NCBI RefSeq assembly: GCF_026242055.1
Contig: NZ_JAPJDL010000005.1
Location: 299,707 to 363,706 of the forward strand
Length of the DNA: 64,000 bases
Reading direction: 5' to 3'
Source of the DNA: Lentzea sp. NEAU-D7
GTDB taxonomy: Bacteria > Actinomycetota > Actinomycetes > Mycobacteriales > Pseudonocardiaceae
The first letter of the stretch is position 1; the number at the start of each line of letters is the position of its first letter. The translations under genes and the position numbers were made by a program. Below the pieces are notes generated by a model, which saw only the letters and a program-made list of their open reading frames with translations, did not search any database and was not told where the DNA came from. Below are positions 43,070 through 53,330 of the stretch, in pieces.

Positions 43070-44524
43070 GTGGAAGTACTCGAACTCGCGCGGTGGCAGT
43101 TCGGCATCACCACCGTCTACCACTTTCTGATGGTGCCGCTGACGATCGGCCTGTCCCTGCTCGTCGCGGGGATGCAGACCGCGTGGGTGCGCACGGGCAA
43201 CGAGCGCTACTACAAGATGACGAAGTTCTGGGGGAAGCTCCTCCTGATCAACTTCGCCATGGGCGTCGTGACGGGCATCGTGCAGGAGTTCCAGTTCGGC
43301 ATGGCCTGGAGCGCCTACTCGCGGTTCGTCGGTGACGTGTTCGGCGCTCCGCTCGCGATGGAGGGCCTGGTCGCCTTCTTCGTCGAGTCGACGTTCCTCG
43401 GTCTGTGGATCTTCGGCTGGGACAAGCTGCCCAGGAAGGTCCACCTCGCCTGCGCCTGGGCGTTCAGCCTCGCCACGATGGCCAGCGCGTACTTCATCCT
43501 CGCCGCCAACTCGTGGATGCAGCACCCCGTCGGCATCGTGATGGACGAGGGCCGTCCGCGCCTCACCTCGATCTGGGCGGTGCTGACCAACAACACGACG
43601 CTGGCGGCCTTCCCCCACACGATCGCGGGAGCCTTCGCGGTCGCCGCGACCTTCCTCGTGGGCATCGGTGCGTGGCACCTGTGGAAGAAGTCCGACGAGG
43701 AAGGTGTCTGGCGCAGTTCGCTCAAGCTCGGCACCTGGGTCGGTGTCGTGGCGTTCGGAGTGCTCGCGATCAGCGGCGACATCCAGGGCAAGCTGATGTT
43801 CGAACAGCAGCCGATGAAGATGGCCGCCGCGGAGGCCCTGTGCCACACCGAGGAACCCGCAGCGTTCTCGGTCTTCGCGATCGGCGACGTCACCAGGCCG
43901 GACTGCGAGAACGTCAAGAGCATCACGGTGCCCGCACTGCTGAGCTTCCTGGCGCACAACGACTTCAGCAGCGAGGTGAAGGGCATCCAGGACCTGGTCC
44001 CGATGTACCAGGAGAAGTACGGCACGAACTACCCGGTCGACCCGCGGCTGGGCGAGCTCAGCGGCAAGCCGATCGACTACGTGCCCGCTCTTCCGGTGAC
44101 GTACTGGGGCTTCCGGCTGATGATCGGCTTCGGCGCGATCTCGGCGGGGCTCGGCCTGCTGATGCTCTGGCTCACGCGGGGCGGTCGCGTGCCGCGGGGC
44201 AGGTGGTTCCCGGTCACCGCGCTCGCCGGCATCGCGACGCCGTTCCTCGCCAACAGCTTCGGCTGGATCTTCACCGAGATGGGGCGGCAGCCGTTCGTGG
44301 TCGTGCCCAACCCGTCCGGTGTGGACGGTGTCTGGATGTTCACCGCGCAGGCCGTGTCGGCGTCGACACCCGGCGAGATCCTCACCTCGCTGATCGCGCT
44401 CACCACGGTCTACGGACTGCTGGCCTGCGTCGAGGTCTACCTGATCCGCAAGTACGTCCGCGGTGGTGTCGCCGGGGTCATGCCCGCGAAGACCGACGAC
44501 GGCGCGCTGGCGTTCGCGTACTAG
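43070..44524 (+). CDS. cydA: Cytochrome bd oxidase subunit I
   Basis: A 484-aa membrane subunit with about nine helices that carries haems b558, b595 and d and oxidises quinol to reduce oxygen. The b595/d ligand His is in VYHFLMVPLTIGLS (~residue 18). GDIQGKLMFEQQPMKMAAAEAL opens the quinol Q-loop, which is of the short type. GWIFTEMGRQPFVV is the conserved GRQPW-like block with Trp replaced by Phe. It is first in the cydA-cydB-cydDC operon; cydB starts 10 bases after its stop. Confidence 0.95.
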   Translation: MEVLELARWQFGITTVYHFLMVPLTIGLSLLVAGMQTAWVRTGNERYYKMTKFWGKLLLINFAMGVVTGIVQEFQFGMAWSAYSRFVGDVFGAPLAMEGLVAFFVESTFLGLWIFGWDKLPRKVHLACAWAFSLATMASAYFILAANSWMQHPVGIVMDEGRPRLTSIWAVLTNNTTLAAFPHTIAGAFAVAATFLVGIGAWHLWKKSDEEGVWRSSLKLGTWVGVVAFGVLAISGDIQGKLMFEQQPMKMAAAEALCHTEEPAAFSVFAIGDVTRPDCENVKSITVPALLSFLAHNDFSSEVKGIQDLVPMYQEKYGTNYPVDPRLGELSGKPIDYVPALPVTYWGFRLMIGFGAISAGLGLLMLWLTRGGRVPRGRWFPVTALAGIATPFLANSFGWIFTEMGRQPFVVVPNPSGVDGVWMFTAQAVSASTPGEILTSLIALTTVYGLLACVEVYLIRKYVRGGVAGVMPAKTDDGALAFAY

Positions 44525-44534
44525 GGGAGAAGCT

Positions 44535-45506
44535 GTGGAAACGCTCTGGTTCTGCCTGATCGCCCTGCTGTGGCTGGGCTACCTGTTCCTCGAAGGCTTC
44601 GACTTCGGCGTCGGCATGCTGCTGCCCTTCCTCGGGCGGGACAACACCGAGCGCCGGGTGATGATCAACACCATCGGTCCCGTGTGGGACGGCAACGAGG
44701 TGTGGCTCCTCGTCGCGGGCGGTGCCACGTTCGCGGCGTTCCCCGGTTGGTATGCGGCGCTCTTCAGCGCCGCGTACCTGCCGCTCACCCTGTTCCTGGT
44801 GGCGCTGATCGGCCGCGGCGTCGCGTTCGAGTACCGCGGCAAGGTGGACTCGGAGCGCTGGCGCAAGGTGTGGGACGCGGTCATCTTCGTCGGGTCGTGG
44901 GTGGCCGCGCTGGGCGTCGGCCTGATCATCGCGACCACGGTGACCGGGTTGCCGATCGACGCCGCCGGTGACCGGGTCGGGTCGCCCTTCGCGGCGATCC
45001 GGCTGGAGACGCTGCTCGGCGCGCTGGCGATCGCCGGCTACGCGCTGGTGCACGGTGCGATCTTCGTGGCGCTCAAGACCGAGGGCGAGATCCGCGAGCG
45101 CGCGCGCCGGACGGCGTTGAAGATCTCGCCGATCGCGTTGCTGCCGCTGGTGGCACTGCTCCTCCACGTCGCGGGTGTGTGGGCGTTGCCGGTGCTCGTG
45201 TTCGCCGGGCTCGCGTTGTGGCGGCTCTGGGTGGGCCGGGAGGGACAGGCGTTCGCGTTCATGGGCCTCGCCGTCGCCGCGACCGTGACGGTCCTGTTCG
45301 CCTCGCTCTACCCGAACGTCCTGCCCTCGACGCTCGACCCCGCGTACTCGCTCACCGTCGCGGGAGCGGCGTCCAGCCCGTACACGCTGATGGTCATGAC
45401 GTGGGTGGCGGCGTTCGGCACACCCGCCGTGCTGATCTACCAGGGCTGGACCTACTGGGTGTTCCGCAAGCGCATCGGCGTCCAGCACATCCCGGCAGCG
45501 CACTGA
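44535..45506 (+). CDS. cydB: Cytochrome bd oxidase subunit II
   Basis: A 323-aa subunit with about eight membrane helices. The family N-terminus is LWFCLIALLWLGYLFLEGFDFGVGMLLP. INTIGPVWDGNEVWLLVAGGATFAAFP is the second signature. It stabilises subunit I and its haems in the membrane. GTG 44535 has an aggggagaag site. The stop shares bases with the cydDC start (TGATG). Confidence 0.95.
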   Translation: METLWFCLIALLWLGYLFLEGFDFGVGMLLPFLGRDNTERRVMINTIGPVWDGNEVWLLVAGGATFAAFPGWYAALFSAAYLPLTLFLVALIGRGVAFEYRGKVDSERWRKVWDAVIFVGSWVAALGVGLIIATTVTGLPIDAAGDRVGSPFAAIRLETLLGALAIAGYALVHGAIFVALKTEGEIRERARRTALKISPIALLPLVALLLHVAGVWALPVLVFAGLALWRLWVGREGQAFAFMGLAVAATVTVLFASLYPNVLPSTLDPAYSLTVAGAASSPYTLMVMTWVAAFGTPAVLIYQGWTYWVFRKRIGVQHIPAAH

Positions 45507-48499
45507 TGAGGCGAGGCCCGCTGGGCGCACTGCCCCAGCTCTCCAGGAGTGCCAGGCGCGCCCTCGTCGGGGTGGGCGCGCTGGCGTTCCTCAACGCCCT
45601 GGCGCTCGTCGCCCAGGCCGTCGCGCTGGCGTCGGTCATCACGACCCGTGAAGGTCTTCCGCTGCTGGCCGTGGCGATCCTGGCGCGAGCCGGTCTGTCG
45701 TGGGCGACGGAGTCCGCCGCCGCCCGTGCCGCCGCCGGCGCGAAGGAGGAACTGCGGACGCAGTTGCTGGCCAAGTCGTTCGAACGCGGTCCCGGCTGGA
45801 TCGCCGACCGCGGCACCGCCGAGCTGTCGGTGCTCGCGACCAAGGGCCTCGACGCGCTCGACGCCTACTTCACCCGCTACCTGCCCGCGCTGGTCACGGC
45901 CGTGATCGTGCCGCCGCTGGCCGGAGCGTGGATCCTCTTCACCGACTGGCCCTCGGCCGTGCTGATCGCGGTCACCGTGCCGCTGATCCCGGTCTTCGCC
46001 GCGCTGATCGGCTGGTACACCGAGAAGCGCGTCAAGAAGGCCGCCGACGTCACGGAGCTGTTGAGCGCCCAGCTCCTCGAACTGCTCCGCGCCCTCCCGG
46101 TCCTGACCGTCTTCGGCCGCGCCGAGCAGCAGGCCGGTGCGGTCAGGCAGATCGGCGAACAGCACCGCAAGGCCACGATGGGCACGCTGCGGATCGCGTT
46201 CCTGAGCGCGTTGGTGCTGGAGATCGCCGCGTCGCTGTCGGTCGCACTGATCGCGGTCGGCGTCGGCATCCGGCTCGTGCACGGCGACATGACGCTGATG
46301 ACCGCGCTGGTCGTGCTGATCCTGGCGCCCGAGTGCTACCTGCCGCTGCGCGCGGCCGGTGCCGCTCACCACGCCAGCGAGGACGGCCTGGAAGCGGTCC
46401 GCCGCGTGGCCGAGGTGGTCGAGCACGAGGACAAGGCCCGGCCGCGGCTCCCCGGCGGCTCTGTCCACGTGGACAACCTGCGCGTGCTCCGGCGCGGCGG
46501 CTTCGCTCCCGACGGCGTCAGCTTCGACGTCAGGCCGGGGCAGGTTCATCGGCTCGAAGGCGCGAGCGGCGCCGGCAAGTCGACGACGTTCCAGGTGCTG
46601 CTGGGCTTCGTGGAGCCGACGGACGGCACCGCGTTCGTGGCCGGCGACATCGCGTACGTGCCGCAGAAGCCCGCGTTCGCCGCCGCCACGCCCCGCGCCG
46701 AGCTGGAACTCACCGTTCCCGGCGCCGAGGACGTCGAGCAGGTCGCCGACGAGGTCGCGGCCGTGCACCTGCTCGACCGCCAGATCACCGACCTCTCGAC
46801 CGGAGAGCGCCAACGCGTCGCGGTCGCGCGTGCCCTGCTGAGGGTTCGTCACGGCGCGACGGTGCTGCTCCTCGACGAACCGACCGCGCACCTCGACCCG
46901 GTGACAAGTCGCAAAGTCGACAAAGCGATCAAGCGGGCCAGCGCCACGGCCGCGGTCGTCCTCGCCTCGCACCGCGACAAGGAGACGACCGAGGACGAGA
47001 CGTTCGCGAGGGTCGTCACCGAGGAGACGCAGGCCGAACGCCCGAAGCGCCTGCCGATCCCGTGGAAGGGCGCCGGGCTGGGCGTCCTCGCGGCCGTCGC
47101 CGGCATCGCGCTGACCGCCCTGGCGGCCCACCTGATCGCCCGCGCCGCCGAGATGCCGCCGATCCTGACGCTGACGGTGCTGGTCGTGGGCGTGCGGACG
47201 TTCGCGCTGAGCAAGGGCGTGCTGCGGTACCTCGAGCGCCTGGTCACCCACGACGAGACGTTCCGGCTCGCGAACAAGCTCCGTGCCGAGCTGTGGTTGC
47301 GGCTCGTGCGGACCCAACGGCGCGACGGGCTGCAGCGGCTCGTGGAGGACACCGACACGGTTCGCGACCTGGTGCCGCGCGTGCTGGTGCCGCCGATCGT
47401 GGCCATAGGCGCGGGCGTCGCGACCACGATCCTGTTCGCGTTCATCGACCTGGGTGCCGCGCTGACGCTGGGCGGGCTGCTGCTCGTGGCCGGCCTGACG
47501 GCACCGGCCGTCGCCGTGTGGACCGAGCGGCGGGCCAGCACGAAGCTCGCCAGGGGCCGCCGCAAGGTCGCCCGCGACACGATCAACGCCCTCGCCGCGG
47601 CACCGGACCTCATCGCGCACGACGCCCACCACCGCGTGCTGGCACAGCTGCACGCCGAGGACGTCGAGCTGGCCGGTCAGACCCGCCGGCAAGCGTTCGG
47701 CACGGGCGCGGCCACGGCGATCATCCTGCTCGCGACCGGTGCGGCGGCCCTGATCTGCGCCACGAGCGGCAACCCGGTGCTGGGTCTGGTGCCGCTCGCG
47801 CTCGCCGAACCGCTGGCCACCCTGCCGCTCGCGGCCCAGCAGCGCAGGGCGTTGCGGGAGGCGAGCGCGCGGCTGCAGTTCGACGCTCCGGACCGTCCCG
47901 AACAGCCGCGCGGCAAGCGGATCAGGCTGGAGAACGTCGACGTCCGCTGGCCCGGCGCGACCGAGCCGACGCTGCGGGACCTGCACCTCAACATCGAACC
48001 CGGCACGCACGTCGCGATCGTGGGACCGTCGGGCAGCGGCAAGTCGACGCTGTTCGCGTTGCTCCTGGGCTTCCTGCAGCCGGAGCGGGGGATCGTCGAG
48101 CTGCCGCGCGCCACCTGGTGCCCGCAGGAGCCGATGCTGGTCAGCACGACCGTCCGGGAGAACCTGCGGATGTCGGGCCAGCACGACGACGAGGCGTTGC
48201 GGGAGGCGCTGCGCAAGGCGTGCCTGCCGGAGTGGGCCGACCGGCTCGACACGATGATCAGGCCGGACCAGGTGTCGGGCGGCGAGGCGCAACGGCTGGC
48301 CCTGGCGCGGGCGTTGCTGCACGACGCCGACGTGGTGCTGCTCGACGAGCCCACCGCGCACCTGGACGAGCCGACCGCGCGCAAGCTCCTGGAGCAGCTC
48401 AGGCAGGACGGCAGGACGGTCCTGCACATCACGCACCGCCCGGACGAGGCGGCGAGGGCGGACCTGGTGCTGGACCTCGGCACGCCCGCATACCGTTGA
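45506..48499 (+). CDS. cydDC: Fused CydD-CydC thiol ABC exporter
   Basis: A 997-aa single-chain version of the CydDC heterodimer that exports cysteine/glutathione-type thiols and is needed to assemble cytochrome bd. It has two complete membrane-plus-nucleotide-binding modules. Module 1 (~1-510) carries GASGAGKST, LSTGERQR and VLLLDEPTAHLD. Module 2 (~520-997) carries GPSGSGKST, VSGGEAQRLALARALL and VVLLDEPTAHLD. Fused forms are usual in actinomycetes. The ATG overlaps the cydB stop by one base. Confidence 0.94.
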   Translation: MRRGPLGALPQLSRSARRALVGVGALAFLNALALVAQAVALASVITTREGLPLLAVAILARAGLSWATESAAARAAAGAKEELRTQLLAKSFERGPGWIADRGTAELSVLATKGLDALDAYFTRYLPALVTAVIVPPLAGAWILFTDWPSAVLIAVTVPLIPVFAALIGWYTEKRVKKAADVTELLSAQLLELLRALPVLTVFGRAEQQAGAVRQIGEQHRKATMGTLRIAFLSALVLEIAASLSVALIAVGVGIRLVHGDMTLMTALVVLILAPECYLPLRAAGAAHHASEDGLEAVRRVAEVVEHEDKARPRLPGGSVHVDNLRVLRRGGFAPDGVSFDVRPGQVHRLEGASGAGKSTTFQVLLGFVEPTDGTAFVAGDIAYVPQKPAFAAATPRAELELTVPGAEDVEQVADEVAAVHLLDRQITDLSTGERQRVAVARALLRVRHGATVLLLDEPTAHLDPVTSRKVDKAIKRASATAAVVLASHRDKETTEDETFARVVTEETQAERPKRLPIPWKGAGLGVLAAVAGIALTALAAHLIARAAEMPPILTLTVLVVGVRTFALSKGVLRYLERLVTHDETFRLANKLRAELWLRLVRTQRRDGLQRLVEDTDTVRDLVPRVLVPPIVAIGAGVATTILFAFIDLGAALTLGGLLLVAGLTAPAVAVWTERRASTKLARGRRKVARDTINALAAAPDLIAHDAHHRVLAQLHAEDVELAGQTRRQAFGTGAATAIILLATGAAALICATSGNPVLGLVPLALAEPLATLPLAAQQRRALREASARLQFDAPDRPEQPRGKRIRLENVDVRWPGATEPTLRDLHLNIEPGTHVAIVGPSGSGKSTLFALLLGFLQPERGIVELPRATWCPQEPMLVSTTVRENLRMSGQHDDEALREALRKACLPEWADRLDTMIRPDQVSGGEAQRLALARALLHDADVVLLDEPTAHLDEPTARKLLEQLRQDGRTVLHITHRPDEAARADLVLDLGTPAYR

Positions 48500-48504
48500 G
48501 AGCC

Positions 48505-49588
<1,084 letters not shown>

Positions 49589-49611
<23 letters not shown>

Positions 49612-50206
49612 CCACCCAGGCGGCGGCCTGCGTCCGCCGTTCCATGCCGAGTTTGGAAAGCACGGACGTCACGTAGTTCTTGACGGTCTTCTCCGCGAGG
49701 AAGAGGCGTTCACCGATTTGGCGGTTGGTGAGGCCCTCACCGATGAGTTCGAGCACGCGCTGTTCCTGGTCGGTGAGGCCGATCGGGGTCGGATTGCGCA
49801 TCCGTTCGAGTACTCGGCTTGTGGTGGCGGGGTCCAGAAGGGACCGTCCAGCTGCGACCTCGCGCACGGCCGTGACGACGTCCTGTCCCCGAACCTGCTT
49901 GAGCAGATACCCCGACGCCCCGGCCATGATCGCGCCGACGAGCGCTTCCTCGTCGTCGAACGCGGTCAGCACGAGGCAACGAATGCCGAGGTCCCGCAAC
50001 GACCGGCACAGGTCGACGCCGCTGCCGTCCGGCAGCTGGACGTCGACCACCGCCACGTCGGGCGGGATCTTCCGAGCCCGCGTCACCGCCTCGTCGACGG
50101 AACCGGCCTCGGCGACGACCGAGATGTCCTCCTCGTCGTCGAGCATCTCGCGCAGTCCTCTGCGCACCACTTCGTGATCATCAACCAACAAAACGCGCAC
50201 TGGCAC
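49589..50206 (-). CDS. NarL/DevR-type response regulator
   Basis: A 205-aa response regulator. The receiver domain (~1-120) opens RVLLVDDHEVVRRGLREML and has the phospho-acceptor Asp in VAVVDVQLPDGSGVDLCRSL. The LuxR-type helix-turn-helix is at ~140-200 (LTDQEQRVLELIGEGLTNRQIGERLFLAEKTVKNYVTSVLSKLGM). The sequence is close to DosR/DevR in both blocks. Its kinase is the convergent neighbour. A likely target is the box upstream of cydA. GTG 50206 is given; GTG 50200 is an alternative. The frame upstream overlaps the GNAT gene and is not used. Confidence 0.9.
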
Positions 50207-50267
50207 GAATCCACCGTACGTCGAATGGCTGTTCCTGAGTGTGACTCGAATTGGCACAGTTCTTGTC

Positions 50268-50762
50268 ATGGCAGAAGGCTCGGTACGACCGGTCGAGGAA
50301 GCAGATCGCATAGTTGTCGCCCGACTGGTTCTCGAGCTATGGGGCGCGCACACCGCCGTAGCGCACGGCGAGGTGTTCTTCCCGGCGAGTCTGCCGGGCT
50401 TCCTCGTGGAGAAGCAGGGCCAGGTGCTGGGGCTGCTGACCTACGCGGTGGCGAACAACCAGCTGGAGATCGTCACGATCGACGCACTTCGGCGGGGCCG
50501 TGGCGTCGGTACCGCGCTGGTCGACGCCACGGTCCGCCAGGCGCGCACGCTCGGATGCAACCGGGTGCGCCTGACGACCACCAACGACAACCTCGACGCG
50601 ATCCGCTTCTACCAGCGCCGCGGCTTCAAGCTGGTGGCGTTGAGACCGGACGCGGTGCGCGAAGCGCGCAAGCTCAAGCCCGAGATCCCCGCGGTCGGGG
50701 AGTTCGGCATCCCCATCACAGATGAGCTCGACCTGGAACGATGGGTCGCGCCACGGCAGTAG
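50268..50762 (+). CDS. GNAT family N-acetyltransferase
   Basis: A 164-aa GCN5-like acetyltransferase. The acetyl-CoA loop is DALRRGRGVGTALVDATVRQAR (the RxGxG motif, here RGRGVG), and NDNLDAIRFYQRRGFKLV is the typical motif B. The substrate cannot be inferred. It diverges from the response-regulator gene by 61 bases and converges on the macro-domain gene across a DnaA-box-rich gap. ATG 50268 is preferred over an in-frame ATG 27 bases upstream, whose extra residues are not family-like. Confidence 0.88.
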   Translation: MAEGSVRPVEEADRIVVARLVLELWGAHTAVAHGEVFFPASLPGFLVEKQGQVLGLLTYAVANNQLEIVTIDALRRGRGVGTALVDATVRQARTLGCNRVRLTTTNDNLDAIRFYQRRGFKLVALRPDAVREARKLKPEIPAVGEFGIPITDELDLERWVAPRQ

Positions 50763-50816
50763 TCCACAGGTGTCCACAGCTCTGTCCACAGGGTTGTGCA
50801 CAACCCTTGTGCACAA
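50760..50816. promoter_or_regulatory. DnaA-box cluster with two TTGTGCACAA palindromes
   Basis: Within 57 bases are TAGTCCACA, GTGTCCACA and CTGTCCACA (one mismatch each to TTGTCCACA), then TTGTGCACAA at 50794-50803 and again at 50807-50816, 13 bases apart. It occupies the convergent gap between the GNAT and macro-domain genes, so a promoter role is unlikely. CTGTCCACAGGGTTGT (50782-50797) is identical to the core of the cluster at 20414. Confidence 0.55.
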
Positions 50817-51383
50817 CTAGACGTGCAACGGGTTGAACGCCTCGTCCCACGCGGCGGCGACCTGGTGGGCGCACGTGGACGGTGCGACGCCCCCCACCCC
50901 GGTGCCGAGTCCCGGCATCGCGATGGTGCGGACGGCGTCGCGCACGAGCGTGCCGTCCTCCAGGCGACCGGTGAGCCAGAGCATCAGCACGGCCCGTGCG
51001 GCGAGGTACGGGTGGACGGTGTCGACCGGCAGCCGTTCGCCGGGCCGGCGCATCGTCGGAGCGCTGATGAGCCACGCCGGCTCGGTCTCGCCGGTCGCCA
51101 CGATCTGCGCCTCGCCGACCGGGAGCTCACCGCCGTGCAGCGCCAGAACGGCGCTGCGGACGTTGTTCTCGACCTGGGGGAAGGCCGTGGCGTAGACGGC
51201 GTCGATGCCACCGCGCATCCAGCCCTGCGAGTTCGCCGGGCTGACGATGGCCTGCGCGTGGATGTCCAGAACGGACCCGCGGTGCACCCGCACCCCGTCG
51301 CGGCCGTCCGCGACGGCGAGCCAGGCGTTCGCCATCGGTTCGTCGACCGCGCACAACACGAGTTCTGGCGCTAGAGCGGGCAC
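50817..51383 (-). CDS. Macro-domain protein
   Basis: A 188-aa macro (Appr-1''-p-binding) domain. VHRGSVLDIHAQAIVSPANSQGWM is the ligand-loop signature with the Asn; GGIDAVYATAFP and PGLGTGVGGVAPSTCAHQVAAAW form the second loop around the distal ribose. Such proteins bind or hydrolyse ADP-ribose and its esters. GTG 51383 gives a normal N-terminus; the open frame extends far upstream on the minus strand but overlaps pheA antisense and is not coding. Confidence 0.85.
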   Translation of the reverse strand: MPALAPELVLCAVDEPMANAWLAVADGRDGVRVHRGSVLDIHAQAIVSPANSQGWMRGGIDAVYATAFPQVENNVRSAVLALHGGELPVGEAQIVATGETEPAWLISAPTMRRPGERLPVDTVHPYLAARAVLMLWLTGRLEDGTLVRDAVRTIAMPGLGTGVGGVAPSTCAHQVAAAWDEAFNPLHV

Positions 51384-51458
51384 GCCCCAAGCATTCCAGT
51401 TCGAACGGTCCCGGCGGAACCCAGGATTGGCCCCCGACACAGGCGTGATTCGCGCCTC

Positions 51459-51464
51459 TACTGT
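51459..51464 (+). promoter_or_regulatory. -10 element of pheA (leaderless)
   Basis: TACTGT lies 6 bases before GTG 51471 and favours it over the in-frame GTG at 51465. Confidence 0.5.
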
Positions 51465-51470
51465 GTGCGG

Positions 51471-52361
51471 GTGCCTCGCATTGCGTACTTCGGACCACAG
51501 GGGACCTTCACCGAGCAGGCCGCGTCGCGGTTCGAGGGTGAACTCGTTCCGTTCGAGACGATCCCGCTCGCCGTCGCCGCCGTGCGCGACGGTTCGGCCG
51601 ACCTCGCGTGCGTGCCGATCGAGAACTCCGTCGAGGGCGCCGTGCCGGTGACGCTCGACGTCCTCGTGCGCGACGAGCCGGTCGTCGCCGTGGCCGAGAC
51701 GGTGCTGGACGTCAAGTTCAGCGTCCTGGTCCGGCCCGGGACCACCGAGATCCGCACCATCGCCTCGCACCCGCACGCGCTGGCCCAGGTCCGCGAGTGG
51801 ATCGCCGCCACGCTGCCCGGCGCCACCGCGATCGCCACCTCGTCGACCGCGGCCGCCGCTGCCGCCGTCGAGCGCGGCGAGTTCGACGCGGCCGTCTCGG
51901 CCCCCGTCGCCGTCAACCACTACGAGCTGGACGAGTACGCCACCGACGTGCTGGACGTGCCCGACGCGCGCACGAGGTTCCTGCTGCTGCGCCGTCCGGG
52001 CCAGCTTCCTGAGCCGACCGGCGCAGACCGCACGAGCGTCGTCGTGACCACCCCGAACCGCGTCGGCGTGCTGTCCGAACTGCTCACCGAGCTGGCGTTG
52101 CGTGGCATCAATCTCACAGGCCTCGAATCGCGCCCCCAGAAGGGCAAACTGGGGACGTACCGCTTCTACATCGACGTCGAGGGGCACATCGCAGAGCCGA
52201 GGATCGGTGACGCGCTGGCCGCGCTGCACCGACACTCGCGCGAGATCCGGTTCCTCGGGTCCTTCCCGAAGGCCGACCACGAGCCCGTCGAGGCTCACAA
52301 CGCCGAGTTCGCCGCAGCCGCCTCCTGGGTCGATGCTGTCAGAAAGGGCGAGCGCGGGTGA
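51471..52361 (+). CDS. pheA: Prephenate dehydratase
   Basis: A 296-aa monofunctional enzyme converting prephenate to phenylpyruvate in phenylalanine synthesis. The catalytic domain (~1-180) opens RIAYFGPQGTFTEQAA and contains the essential TRF motif in DARTRFLLLRR. The C-terminal ACT domain (~195-275) has the Phe-binding NLTGLESRPQKGKLGTYRFY (ESRP motif), so feedback inhibition is expected. Its stop overlaps the histidine-phosphatase start by 4 bases, a pairing usual in actinobacteria. Confidence 0.95.
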   Translation: MPRIAYFGPQGTFTEQAASRFEGELVPFETIPLAVAAVRDGSADLACVPIENSVEGAVPVTLDVLVRDEPVVAVAETVLDVKFSVLVRPGTTEIRTIASHPHALAQVREWIAATLPGATAIATSSTAAAAAAVERGEFDAAVSAPVAVNHYELDEYATDVLDVPDARTRFLLLRRPGQLPEPTGADRTSVVVTTPNRVGVLSELLTELALRGINLTGLESRPQKGKLGTYRFYIDVEGHIAEPRIGDALAALHRHSREIRFLGSFPKADHEPVEAHNAEFAAAASWVDAVRKGERG

Positions 52362-52951
52362 GGTTGCTGCTGGTCAGGCACGGTGAGACGGCGTCGAACA
52401 TCGAACGCAAGCTGGACACGGCCATGCCGGGACCCCCGCTCACCGACCTGGGCCTCAAGCAGGCCCGCGAACTGGCCGACTCCCTCGCCGGCGAGAACAT
52501 CACCGCCGTCTACGCGAGCATCGGCCTGCGCGCCCAGCAGACCGCCGCCCCGACCGCCGAACGCTTCGGCCTGCCCGTCCAGATCCTGGAGGGCATCGAG
52601 GAGATCCAGGTCGGCTCACTCGAAGGCCGCAACGACACCGAGGCCTACAAGGCCTACCTCGACACCGTCATCGCGTGGGCGGAAGGCGCCCTGCACGTGG
52701 CGTTCCCCGGCGGCGGCGAGACCGGTCAGCAGGTGCTGGACCGGTTCCTCGGCGCCATCTCGACCATCCGGGCCGACGGGACCGTCATGGTCGTGACGCA
52801 CGGAGGCGCCGGGCGGATGGGCGCGCTGGCTCTCGCGTCGAACGTGCCGGTGGAGCTGGCCGAGAACCTGCTGCCGAACACCGGCGTCGTGGTGCTGGAG
52901 GCCGAGGGCGACGGCTGGGTGTGCCGGTCCTGGGCGGGCGTGGAGATCTAG
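52358..52951 (+). CDS. Histidine phosphatase family protein
   Basis: A 197-aa phosphoglycerate-mutase-like phosphatase. The catalytic RHG motif is LLLVRHGETASN at residues 3-14, and the second His is in VVTHGGAGRMGALA. The Arg in IGLRAQQTAAPTA completes the site. The substrate is unknown; coupling to pheA by a GTGA overlap is conserved in the group and hints at a metabolic or metabolite-repair role. Confidence 0.9.
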   Translation: MRLLLVRHGETASNIERKLDTAMPGPPLTDLGLKQARELADSLAGENITAVYASIGLRAQQTAAPTAERFGLPVQILEGIEEIQVGSLEGRNDTEAYKAYLDTVIAWAEGALHVAFPGGGETGQQVLDRFLGAISTIRADGTVMVVTHGGAGRMGALALASNVPVELAENLLPNTGVVVLEAEGDGWVCRSWAGVEI

Positions 52952-52955
52952 CCCG

Positions 52956-52975
52956 CCTCACCCGCGCGGGGGAGG
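52956..52975. terminator. Possible bidirectional terminator hairpin
   Basis: CCTCACCC and GGGGGAGG pair at 7 of 8 positions around GCGC, between the convergent phosphatase and zincin genes. No T-run. Confidence 0.4.
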
Positions 52976-52979
52976 GGCC

Positions 52980-53330
52980 TCAGCCCCAGCCCAGTTCGTG
53001 CAGCTTGGCGTCGTCCACCCCGAAGTGGTGCGCGATCTCGTGCACCACGGTGATGATGACCTCCTCGACCACGTCCTCCTCGGTGTCGCAGATGTCGAGG
53101 ATCGCCTCGCGGTAGATGAAGATGTGGTCGGGCAGCGTGCCGCCGTAGTCGGAGTTGCGCTCGGTCAGCGCGATGCCCTGGTAGAGCCCGAGAAGCGAGG
53201 GCTCCTCGGGGTTGCGGTCCTCGACCAGCACCACGACGTTGTTCATCGCGTGCGTGAAGCCGGGCGGGACCAGGTCCAGTGCCTCTTCGACCAGCTCGTC
53301 GAAACGAGCCCTGGTCATCTCGACGGTCAT
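52980..53330 (-). CDS. Zincin-like metallopeptidase family protein
   Basis: A 116-aa small zincin. The metal motif is VVHEIAHHFGVDDAKLHELGW, an HExxH with a downstream Asp/His set, matching the short metallopeptidase family common in actinobacteria. It opens EMTRARFDELVEEALDLVPPGF. There is no signal peptide, so it acts in the cytosol. The ATG overlaps the septum-formation stop by 4 bases (ATGA), so the two are coexpressed. Confidence 0.9.
   Translation of the reverse strand: MTVEMTRARFDELVEEALDLVPPGFTHAMNNVVVLVEDRNPEEPSLLGLYQGIALTERNSDYGGTLPDHIFIYREAILDICDTEEDVVEEVIITVVHEIAHHFGVDDAKLHELGWG

Noticed and set aside
45452..48436. A ~994-codon minus-strand open frame antisense to cydDC
   Set aside because: Arg/Gln/Asp/Val-rich composition without domains, mirroring the codon bias of the sense gene.
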